A stretch of 33,384 nt of DNA, taken from NCBI RefSeq assembly GCF_029763755.1, contig NZ_JARUVM010000055.1, positions 1 through 33,384 on the forward strand, written 5' to 3'. The position numbers and the translations under genes were made by a program. The notes beneath the pieces were generated by a model. It was not told the DNA's origin. It did no database searches and saw nothing but the letters and a program-made list of their open reading frames with translations. The DNA is from Luteimonas sp. 8-5. GTDB taxonomy: Bacteria > Pseudomonadota > Gammaproteobacteria > Xanthomonadales > Xanthomonadaceae. Positions 6,201 through 16,940 of this stretch are shown here, in pieces (the stretch's first letter is position 1; each line of letters starts with the position of its first letter).

Positions 6201-6254
6201 GGAGTCCCCTCGGCGGTCCGGCGATGGTAATCGCCTTCCCTGTCAGGGATGAAA

Positions 6255-6272
6255 CGCGGGCCATGCCCCGCG
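6255..6272 (-). terminator. Weak hairpin after tamB
   Basis: Read on the minus strand just past the tamB stop, CGCGGG and CCCGCG form a 6-bp stem around GCATGG and are followed by only TTTCATCC. The T-run is short, so this may be a weak intrinsic terminator or an mRNA 3' end. Confidence 0.4.
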
Positions 6273-6276
6273 CCGG

Positions 6277-9200
6277 TCAGCGCTCCTTGCGCCAGTTCAC
6301 CGAGGCCCGGTTCTCGATGGTGCTCGATTCGATCTCGATGTCGAAGCCCTTGCGCAGCAGGTACTTCAGGGTCAGCACCTGGCCGGTGCCGAGCAGCGAG
6401 ACGCCATAGCCGACGTAGAGCTTGGGCGAGAGGTACTTGCCGACGCCCAGGACGCTGCCGCCCAGGGCGCGGGACTGGCTGACGCCGGCGTCGTCGAGGC
6501 CGATCTTCGCGCCGAGTTGCGATGCGAGCAGGCCGGTGCCGGCGGAAAGTGCGGCGCTGGCAGCATCGAGTTGGCGGCTTTCGTCGCCGGTGACCGTGGA
6601 CAGGGGACGTCCCAGGGCGAGATAGGCGAGCGCCTCGGACTGGTCGGTGGCCGGGTCGGTCCACACCTCGGCGGTCGGCCGCGAGGCACGGCCACCGACA
6701 TCGATGCCGGCGGTGACATCGCCCACTTCGCGTTCGGCGCGGATGTCGAGCAGCGGATCGGCGATGGGACTGCCCTGCCACACGAGGCGGCCGCGGGCGA
6801 TCTGCAACTCCTGCCCGTAGGCTTCGTACTTGCCGCCGACATCGAGCGTGCCGGTGGCGAGCATCTCGCGGCCGGGGCGCGCGACCACGCGCAGGCTGCC
6901 GCCGAGGCTGCCTTCCAGGCCGAAACCGTTGAGGCGCACGTCCTCGCCCAGCGCGACGGTGAGGTCCACCTGCACGGGCGTGGCCAGGCCTTCCTCCGGA
7001 TCGTCGGGGTCGAGCACGACCACGTCGTCGGAGACCGATACGCCGCTGTCCAGGCGTTCCAGGTCGATGCGCGCACTGGGCACCTGCACGCTGCCGCGGA
7101 TATCCAGCGGCTGGCGCGCGGCGTATCGCACCACCACGTCGGGGGCGACGACCATGCGTAGGTCGCGGGTGTCGGAAGCGAGCACGTTCTCGCCGCGCAC
7201 GTTCAGCACCAGCGGCGTGTCCTCGCCGTTCCAGCCCAGCGAACCGTCGATGCGCAGCACGCCGTCGCCGGACTTTATGCTGCCGGCGATGTGCGCGGTG
7301 CCGTCGGGCAGGGCATCGAGGCGCACGTTACCTTCGCTGGGCGCGATCGCCAGCGCGGGAATCTCCGTAGCAAAGTTGGTCAACTGCGCGTTGCCGCCGA
7401 GCGTCGGCTGCGCTCGCGTGCCGCCGAGCGCGATGTGGCCGGCGAGGGTGCCGGTGGGTTCGACGATGTCGGGCGAGAGCAGTTCCATCCAGGTGAGTTC
7501 GCTGGTGTCCAGCGCCACCTCGCCCTCCAGCGGTGCATAGGCATCCCAGCCGGCGTCGATGCGGCCCACCAGGCGGCCTTCGCCGTTGAGCCCCGCGTTG
7601 ACGCTGGCCTGGATGCGCTCCGGATCGAAGTGCGCCACCAGCACGAGGTCGCGGTAACCGACCAGGTCGTTGCGCGAGCGCGCGCTGTTCTTCAGGCCGC
7701 CGACCGCCGACACCACGCTCCCTTCGCCGCGCCAGCTGTTGCCGGCGCGGCGCACGTCGAGGTCCAGCGCGATCTCGCCGTGCAGCAGCCACGGCCGGCC
7801 GTCGCTGCGTTCAGGCAGGTAGGGCGTGGCCAGCGTGAGCGGCAGGCCGCGGCCCTCCGCGTGCAGGCCCTGCCGCGGCCAGTCGCCGCTGGCGCACAGG
7901 GTGCCGCCGTCGGCTGCGGCAAGGCAGGTGTCGTCGAGCCGCCAGCCGTTGCCGGTCTGGGCAAACGTCGTGGGCGATTGCAGGGACCAGGCGCTGCCGC
8001 GCCACGGATCCAGTTGCAGCGTGTCGAGCGTGCCCTGCCAGCGGCCGTTGCGACGTGTGGTGCTGCCGGCCAACGCCAGGTCGCCGTACTCGCTGCCGGC
8101 GGTGGCCTGCAGTTGCAGGCGCTCGACGGCGCCGGTGGCGTCGACATGGACGCTGCTGACCGGGATGCCGGTGTCGAGCCCGTTCGCCTCCAGCACCAGC
8201 GAGCCGCTGCCGGTGCGCCAGGGCAGGCGGCCCTGCGCGTGCAGGGACTCCGCGGCCCAGGCGTCGTAGCGCAGGCTGGTTCCATCGAGGTCGGCGGTGA
8301 TGTCGGGTGCGTTGCGCGCGCCGGCGATTACGAGCGTGCCGCGCAGGATGCCGCCGGCGTTGGGCAACAGGTCGTCGAGCCGCAGCGGTTCGAAGCGCGC
8401 ACGCACGTCCAGGCGATCGGCAATCGTGCCGCTGGCTTCGACGCGGCTCTCGCCCAGGCGCAGGCCGACGTCGCCTTCGTAGAGAGGGACCGCGTTGGCA
8501 TCTGCAGGCAACAGCATGGTGAGCTTGCCGTGGCCGCCGAGTGCGCGCCCCCGCAGGCGTCCGCCAAGACGATCGGCATCGAAGCGCAGAGAGAGGTCGC
8601 CGTTGGCGAGGGTTTCGCCGCTGGTCGTGGCATGGCCGGTGACGGCGCCGGGCCAGTCGGGCAGGAAGTAGCCGGGGTCGAACCCGCCCAGCGTGGCTTC
8701 GCCGTTCCAGGCCAGGGATGGTGCCCACTGCACTCGGCCGGTGGCATCGAGCGCGCCGTTCGAGGTGGCTGCGTGCAGCTTGCGCACCTCGACGTCGCTA
8801 CGATTGCCCAGTCCGTCGAAGCGCACGCTGGCCTGCTGCTCGCCGCGCTGGAAGGTGGCGTTGCCGATCGCCGCCCACAGGTCGGGCGTGCCGGCCACGC
8901 CGACGTCCGCGTCGAGCACGATTGCCGGCACGTCCGGCGTGCTGCCGAGCCAGCGCAGGTCGCGCGCCTGCAATGCCAGGCGTATGGGCGATTCGTCGCC
9001 GGCGGCGTTCGGGGCATCGCGGCGCAGGTCGACGTGGCCGCGGGCGATGACGCGGCCATCGAGCAGGTCCACGACCAGCGGGCGCAGCTCCAGCACCTGG
9101 TCTTCGAGGCGCAGGCGCGAAGGCTGCACGACGACGGCGAAGTCGCCGCGCGCGAACTCGCCCTGCATGCGGGCGCGACCGCCGATGCCGCCGGCCTTGA

Positions 9201-10188
9201 AGTCGAACGACAGCGGTTCGCTTGCCTCGCCGCTGCCCGACAGCAGCGAGGGATCCAGCGCCTCGCTCCTGGCGCGCAGCGACCAGCGTGGCTGCTCGCT
9301 GCGGGTGTCGTCGCGGAGCACGAGCAGCGCTTCCAGTGGCGCGGGCGCATTACCGGACACCGCCACCAGCATCCGCGACAGGTCGCCGCGCAGTACCACG
9401 CCGACGCGCGGCGCCGTGCGCAGCGGGGGTGAGGGCAGGGCGGCGGAAAGCGTCAGGTCGCTGCGGTAATCGTCGCGCGGGGCGTAGTCGCCGTGCGCGG
9501 TGAAGCGGCCACGGTCGCTTTCCACCACCAGGTGCTCCACGTGCAGGCGGCCGTCGGACGCGTCCAGGCCGCCGCGCGCGCTGGCGATCGCGATCATCGG
9601 TTGAGCGTCCTGACGGATGGCGAGGTCGTCGATGCGGATGTCGTCGGCCTGCAATTCCAGCGGCGGCGCGATGTCGGGCAGCGACTCGGGCCAGCGCGGC
9701 AGCTCGAACGGCGTATCGCTGCGCGGCAGCGACAGCGTCGCGCCCTGCACCACCAGGGCGTCCAGGCGCAGTCGCTTGCCCAGCAGCGGGCGGATCGCGG
9801 GATCCAGCACCACGGTCCGCGCGTCGAAGACGATGCGGCCCATCGCGCAGCTTGCGGTGTCGGTGGGCACGCAGGCCGGATCGATCTGCCGCGGCATCGA
9901 GAAATGCACGCCGCGCAGGGCCAGCGGACCGGCAGCCGGGCCTTCGGCGCTGGTCCAGGTCAGGGTGGTGCCGGCCGGCAGGCGCGACACGATCTGGTTG
10001 AGCAGCACGTCGCGGCCGGCGACCGTCTGCAGCAACCAGGCGAGCAGCACGACCACCAGCAGGAACAGCCCGACGCCGATGAACGCGCTGCGCCGCGCCA
10101 GCACGGCCAGGCGCTCCCGCCGCCGCGCCCGCAGTTCGGCGATGCGCGCCTCGCGCTGCTCCGGGGTCAGGTCGTCGCGCCTGGCCAT
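6277..10188 (-). CDS. tamB: Translocation and assembly module inner-membrane protein TamB
   Basis: The 1303-aa protein is anchored in the inner membrane by one segment at about 32-55 after a very Arg-rich cytoplasmic start. The rest is a long run of beta-rich repeats typical of AsmA/TamB bridge proteins that span the periplasm and carry phospholipid or help outer-membrane proteins assemble with TamA. The C-terminal 350 residues match the TamB (DUF490) domain and end in the family's strand FDIEIESSTIENRASVNW. Length is close to E. coli TamB (about 1259 aa). The ATG at 10188 lies 2 nt after the tamA stop; an in-frame GTG at 10194 overlaps that stop (GTGA). The two genes form an operon. The family call is firm. 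Confidence 0.93.
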   Translation of the reverse strand: MARRDDLTPEQREARIAELRARRRERLAVLARRSAFIGVGLFLLVVVLLAWLLQTVAGRDVLLNQIVSRLPAGTTLTWTSAEGPAAGPLALRGVHFSMPRQIDPACVPTDTASCAMGRIVFDARTVVLDPAIRPLLGKRLRLDALVVQGATLSLPRSDTPFELPRWPESLPDIAPPLELQADDIRIDDLAIRQDAQPMIAIASARGGLDASDGRLHVEHLVVESDRGRFTAHGDYAPRDDYRSDLTLSAALPSPPLRTAPRVGVVLRGDLSRMLVAVSGNAPAPLEALLVLRDDTRSEQPRWSLRARSEALDPSLLSGSGEASEPLSFDFKAGGIGGRARMQGEFARGDFAVVVQPSRLRLEDQVLELRPLVVDLLDGRVIARGHVDLRRDAPNAAGDESPIRLALQARDLRWLGSTPDVPAIVLDADVGVAGTPDLWAAIGNATFQRGEQQASVRFDGLGNRSDVEVRKLHAATSNGALDATGRVQWAPSLAWNGEATLGGFDPGYFLPDWPGAVTGHATTSGETLANGDLSLRFDADRLGGRLRGRALGGHGKLTMLLPADANAVPLYEGDVGLRLGESRVEASGTIADRLDVRARFEPLRLDDLLPNAGGILRGTLVIAGARNAPDITADLDGTSLRYDAWAAESLHAQGRLPWRTGSGSLVLEANGLDTGIPVSSVHVDATGAVERLQLQATAGSEYGDLALAGSTTRRNGRWQGTLDTLQLDPWRGSAWSLQSPTTFAQTGNGWRLDDTCLAAADGGTLCASGDWPRQGLHAEGRGLPLTLATPYLPERSDGRPWLLHGEIALDLDVRRAGNSWRGEGSVVSAVGGLKNSARSRNDLVGYRDLVLVAHFDPERIQASVNAGLNGEGRLVGRIDAGWDAYAPLEGEVALDTSELTWMELLSPDIVEPTGTLAGHIALGGTRAQPTLGGNAQLTNFATEIPALAIAPSEGNVRLDALPDGTAHIAGSIKSGDGVLRIDGSLGWNGEDTPLVLNVRGENVLASDTRDLRMVVAPDVVVRYAARQPLDIRGSVQVPSARIDLERLDSGVSVSDDVVVLDPDDPEEGLATPVQVDLTVALGEDVRLNGFGLEGSLGGSLRVVARPGREMLATGTLDVGGKYEAYGQELQIARGRLVWQGSPIADPLLDIRAEREVGDVTAGIDVGGRASRPTAEVWTDPATDQSEALAYLALGRPLSTVTGDESRQLDAASAALSAGTGLLASQLGAKIGLDDAGVSQSRALGGSVLGVGKYLSPKLYVGYGVSLLGTGQVLTLKYLLRKGFDIEIESSTIENRASVNWRKER

Positions 10189-10190
10189 GG

Positions 10191-11963
10191 TCACAGGTCC
10201 GCGCCGATGTTGAGGCCGATGGTGAACGGCGAGCGCGGGCCGTCCAGGCCGCGCGCGATGTCGATGCGCACCGGGCCGACCGGCGAGCGCCAGCGCACGC
10301 CGAAGCCGACGCCGGTATGCATGTCCGGATCCTTGCCGTCGAAGGCGCTGCCGGTATCGACGAATACCGCCGCGCCCCAGCTTTCATTGAAGTACTGCTC
10401 GTACTCCAGGTTGGCGGTCACCACGTTCTTCGCGCCCAACCCTAGGTCGCCGATGCGTGGCCCAACCTCACGGTAGCCGTACCCGCGGATGCTGCGGTCG
10501 CCACCGGCATAGAAACGCAGGCTGGGCGGCAGGTCGAACACGGTGCCGGTGAAGGTATGGCCGAGTTCGCCGCGCACGATCAGGCGGCTGCGCTCGCCCA
10601 GGCCCTTGAACCAGCTGGCGCGCGCATGCGCCTGCAGGAAGCCGGCATCGGAGCCGAACAGGCCCTCGTGCGCGCCGCGCAGCAGCACGCTGCCGCCCAG
10701 GCCGTTGCGCGGATACAGGCGGTCGTCGGCGTTGACGTACTCGGCGCGCAGCGAGGGGAAGGTGAAGCTGCCGTAGCGGTAGTCGGGGTGCTCGAGGTCG
10801 TCGGTGTAGGCCCAGCGCTCGCGCAGCACGTGCAGCGAGGCCACGGCGGTCAGGCGCCGGTCGATCTGGCCGCTGCGGCTGGCGACGAACTCGACGCGGC
10901 GGTTGTCCATGTAGTCGGTCTGCTCGTCGGCAAGCTGCATGCTGGCGGTGTACCAGCCGTCGAGCCACGCAAACGCGGGAATGCGGTACTGCACGGTCGC
11001 GGTCTTGCGCTTCTGCGCGAAGTCGATCTGCCCCAGCGCCTTGTGCCCGCGCCGGTTCACGTAGCGTCGCTCCAGGCCCAGGCGTACACCGGCGCCGCTG
11101 TCGGTGCCGTAACTCAAACCCGCGGTGTAGATGCTGCGCTTGGCCGGGGTCAGCGTGACCCCGATCGGCACGCGCTTGCCGGTGCCGTCGGGCCCGGGCG
11201 CTGCCTCGTCGGTGCGCGGCTCGATGTCGATGCGGCTGAAATAGTCCAGCGACACCAGCGATGTGCGCAGCCGGTCGAGCTTGCCCTGGTGGTAGTAGCT
11301 GCCTTCGTCCCAGTACACAAGCTTGTCGAACAGGGCCGGATCGATGATCTCGTCGGGCGCCTGCTCGAAGCTGACGCGGCCCATGTCGTAGCGGATGCCG
11401 CTGTCCCAGCGCAGGTCGATGTCGGCCGCGTGTTCGGCGCGCGTCACCTCGACCCGGCGCGCGAGGAAGTCGGCATCGAAGTAGCCGCGCTCGGCCAGGC
11501 GCCGGCTGATGCGGGTCTTGCTGGCCTCGTACAGGCTGCTGTCGAAGATCGCGCCCGGGCCCGGCAGGAAGGTGAAGATCTCGTCCTGCATGTACGGATC
11601 GCGCGCGGCCTCGCCCTCGATGGCGACGTTGCTGTTGCGCACGCGCACTGGCTCGCCGGGAACGATGGTGATGGTGACGACCCCGGCCTCGCGGTCGCGC
11701 TCCACCGTGACTTCGGGAGAGTAATAGCCGAACGGCCGCAGGGCCTCGCGGGCCTCGTTCTCGGCCTCGCGCACCAGGTAGGCCATGCGCCGGCCCGAGA
11801 CGTCCTTGCCGATGGATTCGACCAGCGACAGCGACAACCGCACGTTGTCGGTCATCGCCTCGTCCAGGCCCCTGATCTCGACCCGTTCCACCACCGCGGC
11901 CTGCACCGCCGCCGCGGACAGGCACAAAACGGCAGTGGCGAGCAGGCGGGGGACTGGACGCAT
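10191..11963 (-). CDS. tamA: Outer-membrane protein assembly factor TamA (Omp85 family)
   Basis: The 590-aa protein starts with a signal peptide (MRPVPRLLATAVLCLSAAAV, cut after about residue 22). POTRA-type repeats follow at about 23-270 and a 16-strand Omp85 barrel fills the rest, ending in the conserved WRSPVGPVRIDIARGL segment and a final strand FTIGLNIGADL. It sits in the outer membrane and works with TamB. The ATG at 11963 was chosen because the signal peptide begins there; ATG at 11975 is also possible. Translation from farther upstream would read through the G-run repeat and is unlikely. It is followed directly by tamB and lies 139 bp downstream of glyS on the same strand. Confidence 0.93.
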   Translation of the reverse strand: MRPVPRLLATAVLCLSAAAVQAAVVERVEIRGLDEAMTDNVRLSLSLVESIGKDVSGRRMAYLVREAENEAREALRPFGYYSPEVTVERDREAGVVTITIVPGEPVRVRNSNVAIEGEAARDPYMQDEIFTFLPGPGAIFDSSLYEASKTRISRRLAERGYFDADFLARRVEVTRAEHAADIDLRWDSGIRYDMGRVSFEQAPDEIIDPALFDKLVYWDEGSYYHQGKLDRLRTSLVSLDYFSRIDIEPRTDEAAPGPDGTGKRVPIGVTLTPAKRSIYTAGLSYGTDSGAGVRLGLERRYVNRRGHKALGQIDFAQKRKTATVQYRIPAFAWLDGWYTASMQLADEQTDYMDNRRVEFVASRSGQIDRRLTAVASLHVLRERWAYTDDLEHPDYRYGSFTFPSLRAEYVNADDRLYPRNGLGGSVLLRGAHEGLFGSDAGFLQAHARASWFKGLGERSRLIVRGELGHTFTGTVFDLPPSLRFYAGGDRSIRGYGYREVGPRIGDLGLGAKNVVTANLEYEQYFNESWGAAVFVDTGSAFDGKDPDMHTGVGFGVRWRSPVGPVRIDIARGLDGPRSPFTIGLNIGADL

Positions 11964-12011
11964 GGCTGGGAGCATACCCGCGCCGGGTGTGCTGGAGCTG
12001 AAGAAGGGACA

Positions 12012-12098
12012 GGGAATGAAGGGAATGGGGAATGAGGGGAATGGCAGGTTCGAGGCAACCGCCACTCCCCTCATTCCCCATTCCCGCTCTTCATTCCC
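12012..12098. repeat. Long inverted G-run/C-run repeat between glyS and tamA
   Basis: The left arm at 12021-12045 and the right arm at 12061-12085 pair at 24 of 25 positions around a 15-nt loop that can itself pair (GGTT with AACC). An outer pair GGGAATGAA (12012-12020) with TTCATTCCC (12090-12098) adds 9 bp after a 4-nt bulge. The unit is GGGAATG or GGGGAATGA repeated. No T-run follows, so it is not a plain terminator; it could mark an mRNA end or control passage from glyS into tamA. Similar elements lie at 24666 and 32585. Confidence 0.85.
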
Positions 12099-12102
12099 CG
12101 CT

Positions 12103-14276
12103 CTACGAAGACAGATGCTCGATCGCCGCCACGCTCCCCAGGCGCCCGGCCAGGCGCTGCAGCAGCGCGAGCCGGTTGCCGCGCACGGCGGGGTCGTCGA
12201 CGTTGACCATCACTTGGTCGAAGAAGGCGTCGACCTGCGGACGCAGGCGTGCGAGGCGGCCGAGCACGGCCACGTAGTCGCCGGCGACGAGCGCGGGATC
12301 GGTTTCGGCAACGGCGGCGTCGACGGCTTCGGCCAGCGCGGCCTCGGCCGGCTCGCGCAGCAGCGCCTTGTCGACCGCGCCAGGAATCGTGCCCTCGGCC
12401 TTCTTCAGGATGTTGCGGATGCGCTTGTTGGCCGCGGCCAGCGCCTCGGCCTCGGGCAGGGTGGCGAACTCGCCGATGGCGGCGATGCGGCGGTCGAAAT
12501 CCAGCAGCGACTTCGGCGACATCTCGGCAACGGCGGCGAACTGCTGCGCCGGCACGCCCTTGTCGGCGTAGTAGCCGCGCAGGCGGTCCAGAACAAAATC
12601 AAAGATCGCTAAAACGTTCTTTTCGGGATGAAGATCGCTTGACTCGTAGATCTGGCCCTTGACGTCAACGCCGTGCTTTTCCGCATGGTCGGCAGCAAAC
12701 TGAGCTTTCGCAAGACCAGTTCGAATCATCGCCCTTGAGGAAAGTGCTTCCGCATGACGAATTAATTCGACCAGATCCAGCGACAGGCCGCCCTCGACGA
12801 TGGTGCGCGCCAGCGCCAGCGCATTGCGCCGCAGGGCGAACGGATCCTTGTTGCCGGTTGGCTTCAGCCCCGCGGCGAAACCGCCGGCGAGCGTGTCGAG
12901 GCGTTCGGCGATGGCCAGCACGCGGCCCAGCGGCGACGACGCGATGTCGTCGCGCGAATAACGCGGCTGGTAGGCCTCGTCGATCGCGTTGGCGACGTCG
13001 GCCGTTTCGCCCGCGGCCGCGGCGTAGTAGCGCCCGGCGATGCCCTGCAGTTCCGGGAACTCGTTGACCATGCGCGACTGCAGGTCGGCCTTGGACAGTT
13101 CCGCGGCGCGGCGCGCCAGCGCGGTATCCACCCCCGCCGCCTGCGCCACCGCCTCAGCCAGGGCCGCGACGCGCGCGACCTTGTCGGCCACGGTGCCCAG
13201 CTTCGCCTGGTAGGTGACGGTCTTCAGGCCGTCGTTCATCGACGCCAGGCCCTGCTTGAGGTCCTCGTCGAAGAAGAAGCGCGCATCGGCGAAGCGCGGG
13301 CGGATCACGCGCTCGTAGCCCTTGCGTACCTCGGCCACGTCGATGGACTCGATGTTGGCGATGCCAACGAAGTGCTCGGTCAGCCGGCCCTGCGCATCGA
13401 GCACCGGGAAGAATTTCTGGTTGGCTTCCATGGTCGCGACCAGCGCTTCCTGCGGCACGGCCAGGAAGTCGGTCTCGAAACCGCACAGCACGGCGGAAGG
13501 CCACTCAACCAGGCACTCGACCTGATCGAGGTTGCCGGCATCGATGCGGGCGACGCCGCCGGCGGTTTTCGCCGCGGCCTCGACCTCGCGCACGATGCGT
13601 TCGCGGCGCTCGGCCGGGTCGACCAGGACGAATGCATTGCGCAGCGCGTCGACGTAGTCGGCGGGCGAACCGATCCAGACCGGACCTTCGTGCATGAAAC
13701 GGTGGCCGCGACTCATGCGGTCGGCGGCGAGGCCGAACAGCTCGCCTTCGACGACCTGGTCGCCGTGCAGCAGCACCAGCCAGTGCACCGGGCGGGCGAA
13801 ACCGGCGTCGCGCGAACCCCAGCGCATGGGCTTGGGGATCGGCATCGCCGCCACCGCTTCGCGCACGATCTCCGGCAGCAGCGCCGCGGTCGCAGCGCCT
13901 GGCGTTACCGCGCGGTGCACGAAACGCTCGCCCTTGTTGTCGGTGGTGCGCTCCAGCGCGGTCCATTCCACGCCGGCCTTCGCGGCGAAACCCTGCAGGG
14001 CGCGCGTCGGCTGGCCGTCGGCATCCAGCGCGATGTTGAGGTACGGACCCAGCACTTCCGAATGTTGTTCCGGTTGCTCGGCCGCGACACCCGGCAGCAG
14101 CACCGCGAGCCGTCGTGGCGTATGCAGCGGCTTCGCATCGCCGCGCTCGAACGCGACGCCGCGCCTGGCCAGGCCGTCGACCACGCCGTCGAACAGCGCT
14201 TGCGCCAGGCCGGGAAGGGCGCCGACGGGGAGTTCCTCGGTGCCGATCTCGACCAGCAGCGGTTGCATCGCGGCGC

Positions 14277-14280
<4 letters not shown>
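12103..14280 (-). CDS. glyS: Glycyl-tRNA synthetase beta subunit
   Basis: The 725-aa protein is the beta chain of the bacterial alpha2beta2 glycyl-tRNA synthetase, which binds tRNA while GlyQ activates glycine. It opens with [15 protein letters not shown], keeps family blocks such as [16 protein letters not shown] and [10 protein letters not shown]-type segments, and ends with the anticodon-binding helical part. It is about 36 residues longer than E. coli GlyS (689). The extra length falls near residues 504-564, encoded by 12591-12770, where GC drops to about 48%. The ATG at 14280 overlaps the glyQ stop by 4 nt (ATGA). The reading frame is intact. Confidence 0.95.
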
Positions 14281-15191
<911 letters not shown>

Positions 15192-15218
15192 TCGGGTCGT
15201 CGCGTGTAGGGAGCGGGC

Positions 15219-15225
15219 TAGTATA
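15219..15225. promoter_or_regulatory. Overlapping divergent -10 candidates for glyQ and the amidotransferase gene
   Basis: TAGTAT (15219-15224, plus strand) lies 6 nt before the GTG at 15231, which would give an mRNA starting at the start codon. Its complement holds TATACT (15225-15220), 5 of 6 to the -10 consensus, giving glyQ a leader of about 20-25 nt. No good -35 is seen for either. Confidence 0.35.
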
Positions 15226-15230
15226 AGGGC

Positions 15231-15947
15231 GTGAAACACCCCTTCCTGATCCTCGAAACCGGCAAGCCGGTCGCCACGATGCGCCGCCACGGCGGTTTTC
15301 CGCACTGGATCCGGGTCGCTGCCGGGCTGCAGGGCGACGCTATCGTCGTGGTCCATGTCGAGGGGGACGAGCCGCTGCCGCCGGCCGGCGGCTTCGCCGG
15401 CATGATCGCCACCGGCTCCGGCGCCATGGTCACCGACCGCCACCCGTGGAGCGAACGCAGCGGCCAGTACCTGGCCGACGCCGCGCGCGCCGGAACGCCG
15501 GTGCTGGGCATCTGCTACGGCCACCAGCAGCTGGCGCATGCCCTCGGCGGCGAAGTCGCCGACAACCCGGCCGGGCGCGAGATGGGAACGGTGGAACTCG
15601 AGTTGCTGCCTGCCGCGGCGGGCGATCCGCTGTTCGCCGGCCTGCCGCAGCGGTTCCCCGCCCAGGCCACGCACTTGCAGAGCGTGCTGCGCGCGCCCGA
15701 TGGCGCCACCGTGCTGGCGCGTTCCGCGCTCGATCCCTGCCATGCCTTCCGCTGGGGCGAGGCGGCCTGGGGCGTGCAGTTTCACCCCGAATTCAGCACC
15801 ACCCACATGCGTGGCTACCTGCAAGCCCGTCGCGATGCGCTTGAGCGCGAGGGCAAGGATCCGGAGGCGTTGCTGCGCGCCGTACGTGCAGCGCCGCATG
15901 CGCGCGAGGTGCTGCGCCGCTTCATCCGGATTGCGCGCGCCCGTTAG
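15231..15947 (+). CDS. Class I glutamine amidotransferase domain protein
   Basis: The 238-aa protein is a stand-alone GATase1 domain. The nucleophile elbow GICYGHQQ gives Cys95, and VQFHPEF supplies His185 and Glu187 of the catalytic triad. It resembles the GuaA-like amidotransferase group found without an ATP-pyrophosphatase domain. It would release ammonia from glutamine for a partner, or act on a gamma-glutamyl compound; the acceptor is unknown. A GTG at 15231 is the best start since it precedes the conserved FLILETGKP strand. No Shine-Dalgarno is at normal spacing, and a -10-like TAGTAT lies just upstream, so the mRNA may be leaderless. The gene is divergent from glyQ. Confidence 0.85.
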   Translation: MKHPFLILETGKPVATMRRHGGFPHWIRVAAGLQGDAIVVVHVEGDEPLPPAGGFAGMIATGSGAMVTDRHPWSERSGQYLADAARAGTPVLGICYGHQQLAHALGGEVADNPAGREMGTVELELLPAAAGDPLFAGLPQRFPAQATHLQSVLRAPDGATVLARSALDPCHAFRWGEAAWGVQFHPEFSTTHMRGYLQARRDALEREGKDPEALLRAVRAAPHAREVLRRFIRIARAR

Positions 15948-16009
15948 GCGCCGCTGTTACCATCGGGCCCTCAGTGCTGGGGAGCACGCCAACAGGGAAG
16001 GGGGACGCG

Positions 16010-16906
16010 ATGGCGACGCAGTCGGTGGGTGCAGGAAAAGGATTTGCCTGGGTACTCGACACGCTCGGATTGATTCGGCGACATCCGGCGCAGATGCTCG
16101 GCGGCGCGGGTTGGGTGCTAGGCGTGACTCTGGCAGTGATGGTCGCTTTCCTGGTCCTCAACGTGGGGGCGATGTGGCTGGCTGCGGAGTCGCCCGTGGT
16201 TTCCTCCCTTATCGGGCTGCTCCTGAGTTTGCCTCTGATGTACATGTTCGTCGGGCTGTTCATCGGCTACCTGCGCATGGTCCACAAGCTCGATGCCGGG
16301 GAGCCTGCCTCGGCGACGGAAATTTTCGAAGGAATGCGTGACGTCGGGACCAATATGCGCGCATTCGGCGTGTACATGCTGCTGCTGGTGGCGACCTACC
16401 TGCTCGCCGGGATGCTGGTTGCGGTCCTGGCTCCCGACGTCGGGCGTTGGTACCTAGACGCGATGATGTCCAGTCCGCTGGAGCAACCGGCGCCACCACC
16501 GCCCGGATTCACGTCGGGATTCTTCAAGGTATTCCCGATCCTCCTCGCACTGTGCCTGTTCACGTATGCGGTGCAGGGCATCGGCGTCGCCCAGGTCGCG
16601 CTGCGCGACCGCGGGGTGATCGCCGCCATAGGCGACGGGTTCATGGGTGTAGTGAGGAATTTGATACCACTGTTGATGTTCCTGGTCGCCGCCGTCATCC
16701 TCTGGGTGGTGATAGCACTGGGTTTCGGCATCTTTTTGGCGCTGATCATGGCCTTGGTGCACTTCACTACGCAGTGGCTGTTGGTTCTGGCCGTTCCGCT
16801 CTACCTGCTGCTGTGCGGGCTCGCGATTGCGATCTCCTATGGCATGGGCTATCACCTGTGGCGCGACATCTGCGGCGGCGCCCCGGCGCCGGAAGTGGCC
16901 GCGTGA
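16010..16906 (+). CDS. BPSS1780-like multi-spanning membrane protein
   Basis: The 298-aa protein has about six hydrophobic segments. Its N-terminus GKGFAWVLDTLGLIRRHPAQML has the pattern GxxWxxxGxxLxRxxP typical of BPSS1780-family membrane proteins. A proline-rich loop at about 163-171 (EQPAPPPPGF) divides the two halves. Function is unknown. The ATG at 16010 follows a GGGGGA with 4 nt spacing. The next gene, 34 nt downstream, encodes a distant paralog, so the two likely form an operon and perhaps a hetero-oligomer. Confidence 0.7.
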   Translation: MATQSVGAGKGFAWVLDTLGLIRRHPAQMLGGAGWVLGVTLAVMVAFLVLNVGAMWLAAESPVVSSLIGLLLSLPLMYMFVGLFIGYLRMVHKLDAGEPASATEIFEGMRDVGTNMRAFGVYMLLLVATYLLAGMLVAVLAPDVGRWYLDAMMSSPLEQPAPPPPGFTSGFFKVFPILLALCLFTYAVQGIGVAQVALRDRGVIAAIGDGFMGVVRNLIPLLMFLVAAVILWVVIALGFGIFLALIMALVHFTTQWLLVLAVPLYLLLCGLAIAISYGMGYHLWRDICGGAPAPEVAA

Positions 16907-16940
16907 CCCCGACTTCCACCCAACACTCCGGAACGAAGCG

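Noticed and set aside
7291..9432. 713-codon open frame on the plus strand opposite tamB
   Set aside because: Its composition (Ala, Arg, Gln, Val rich, no domain) is what the antisense of high-GC codon usage gives, and tamB on the other strand is clear and full length.
10557..12035. 492-codon open frame on the plus strand opposite tamA
   Set aside because: Same kind of shadow as above; tamA is well supported with signal peptide and barrel motifs.
15943..15949. GTTAGGC heptamer at the end of the amidotransferase gene
   Set aside because: It matches the integron core box but has no partner box or palindrome; a single 7-mer is expected by chance.
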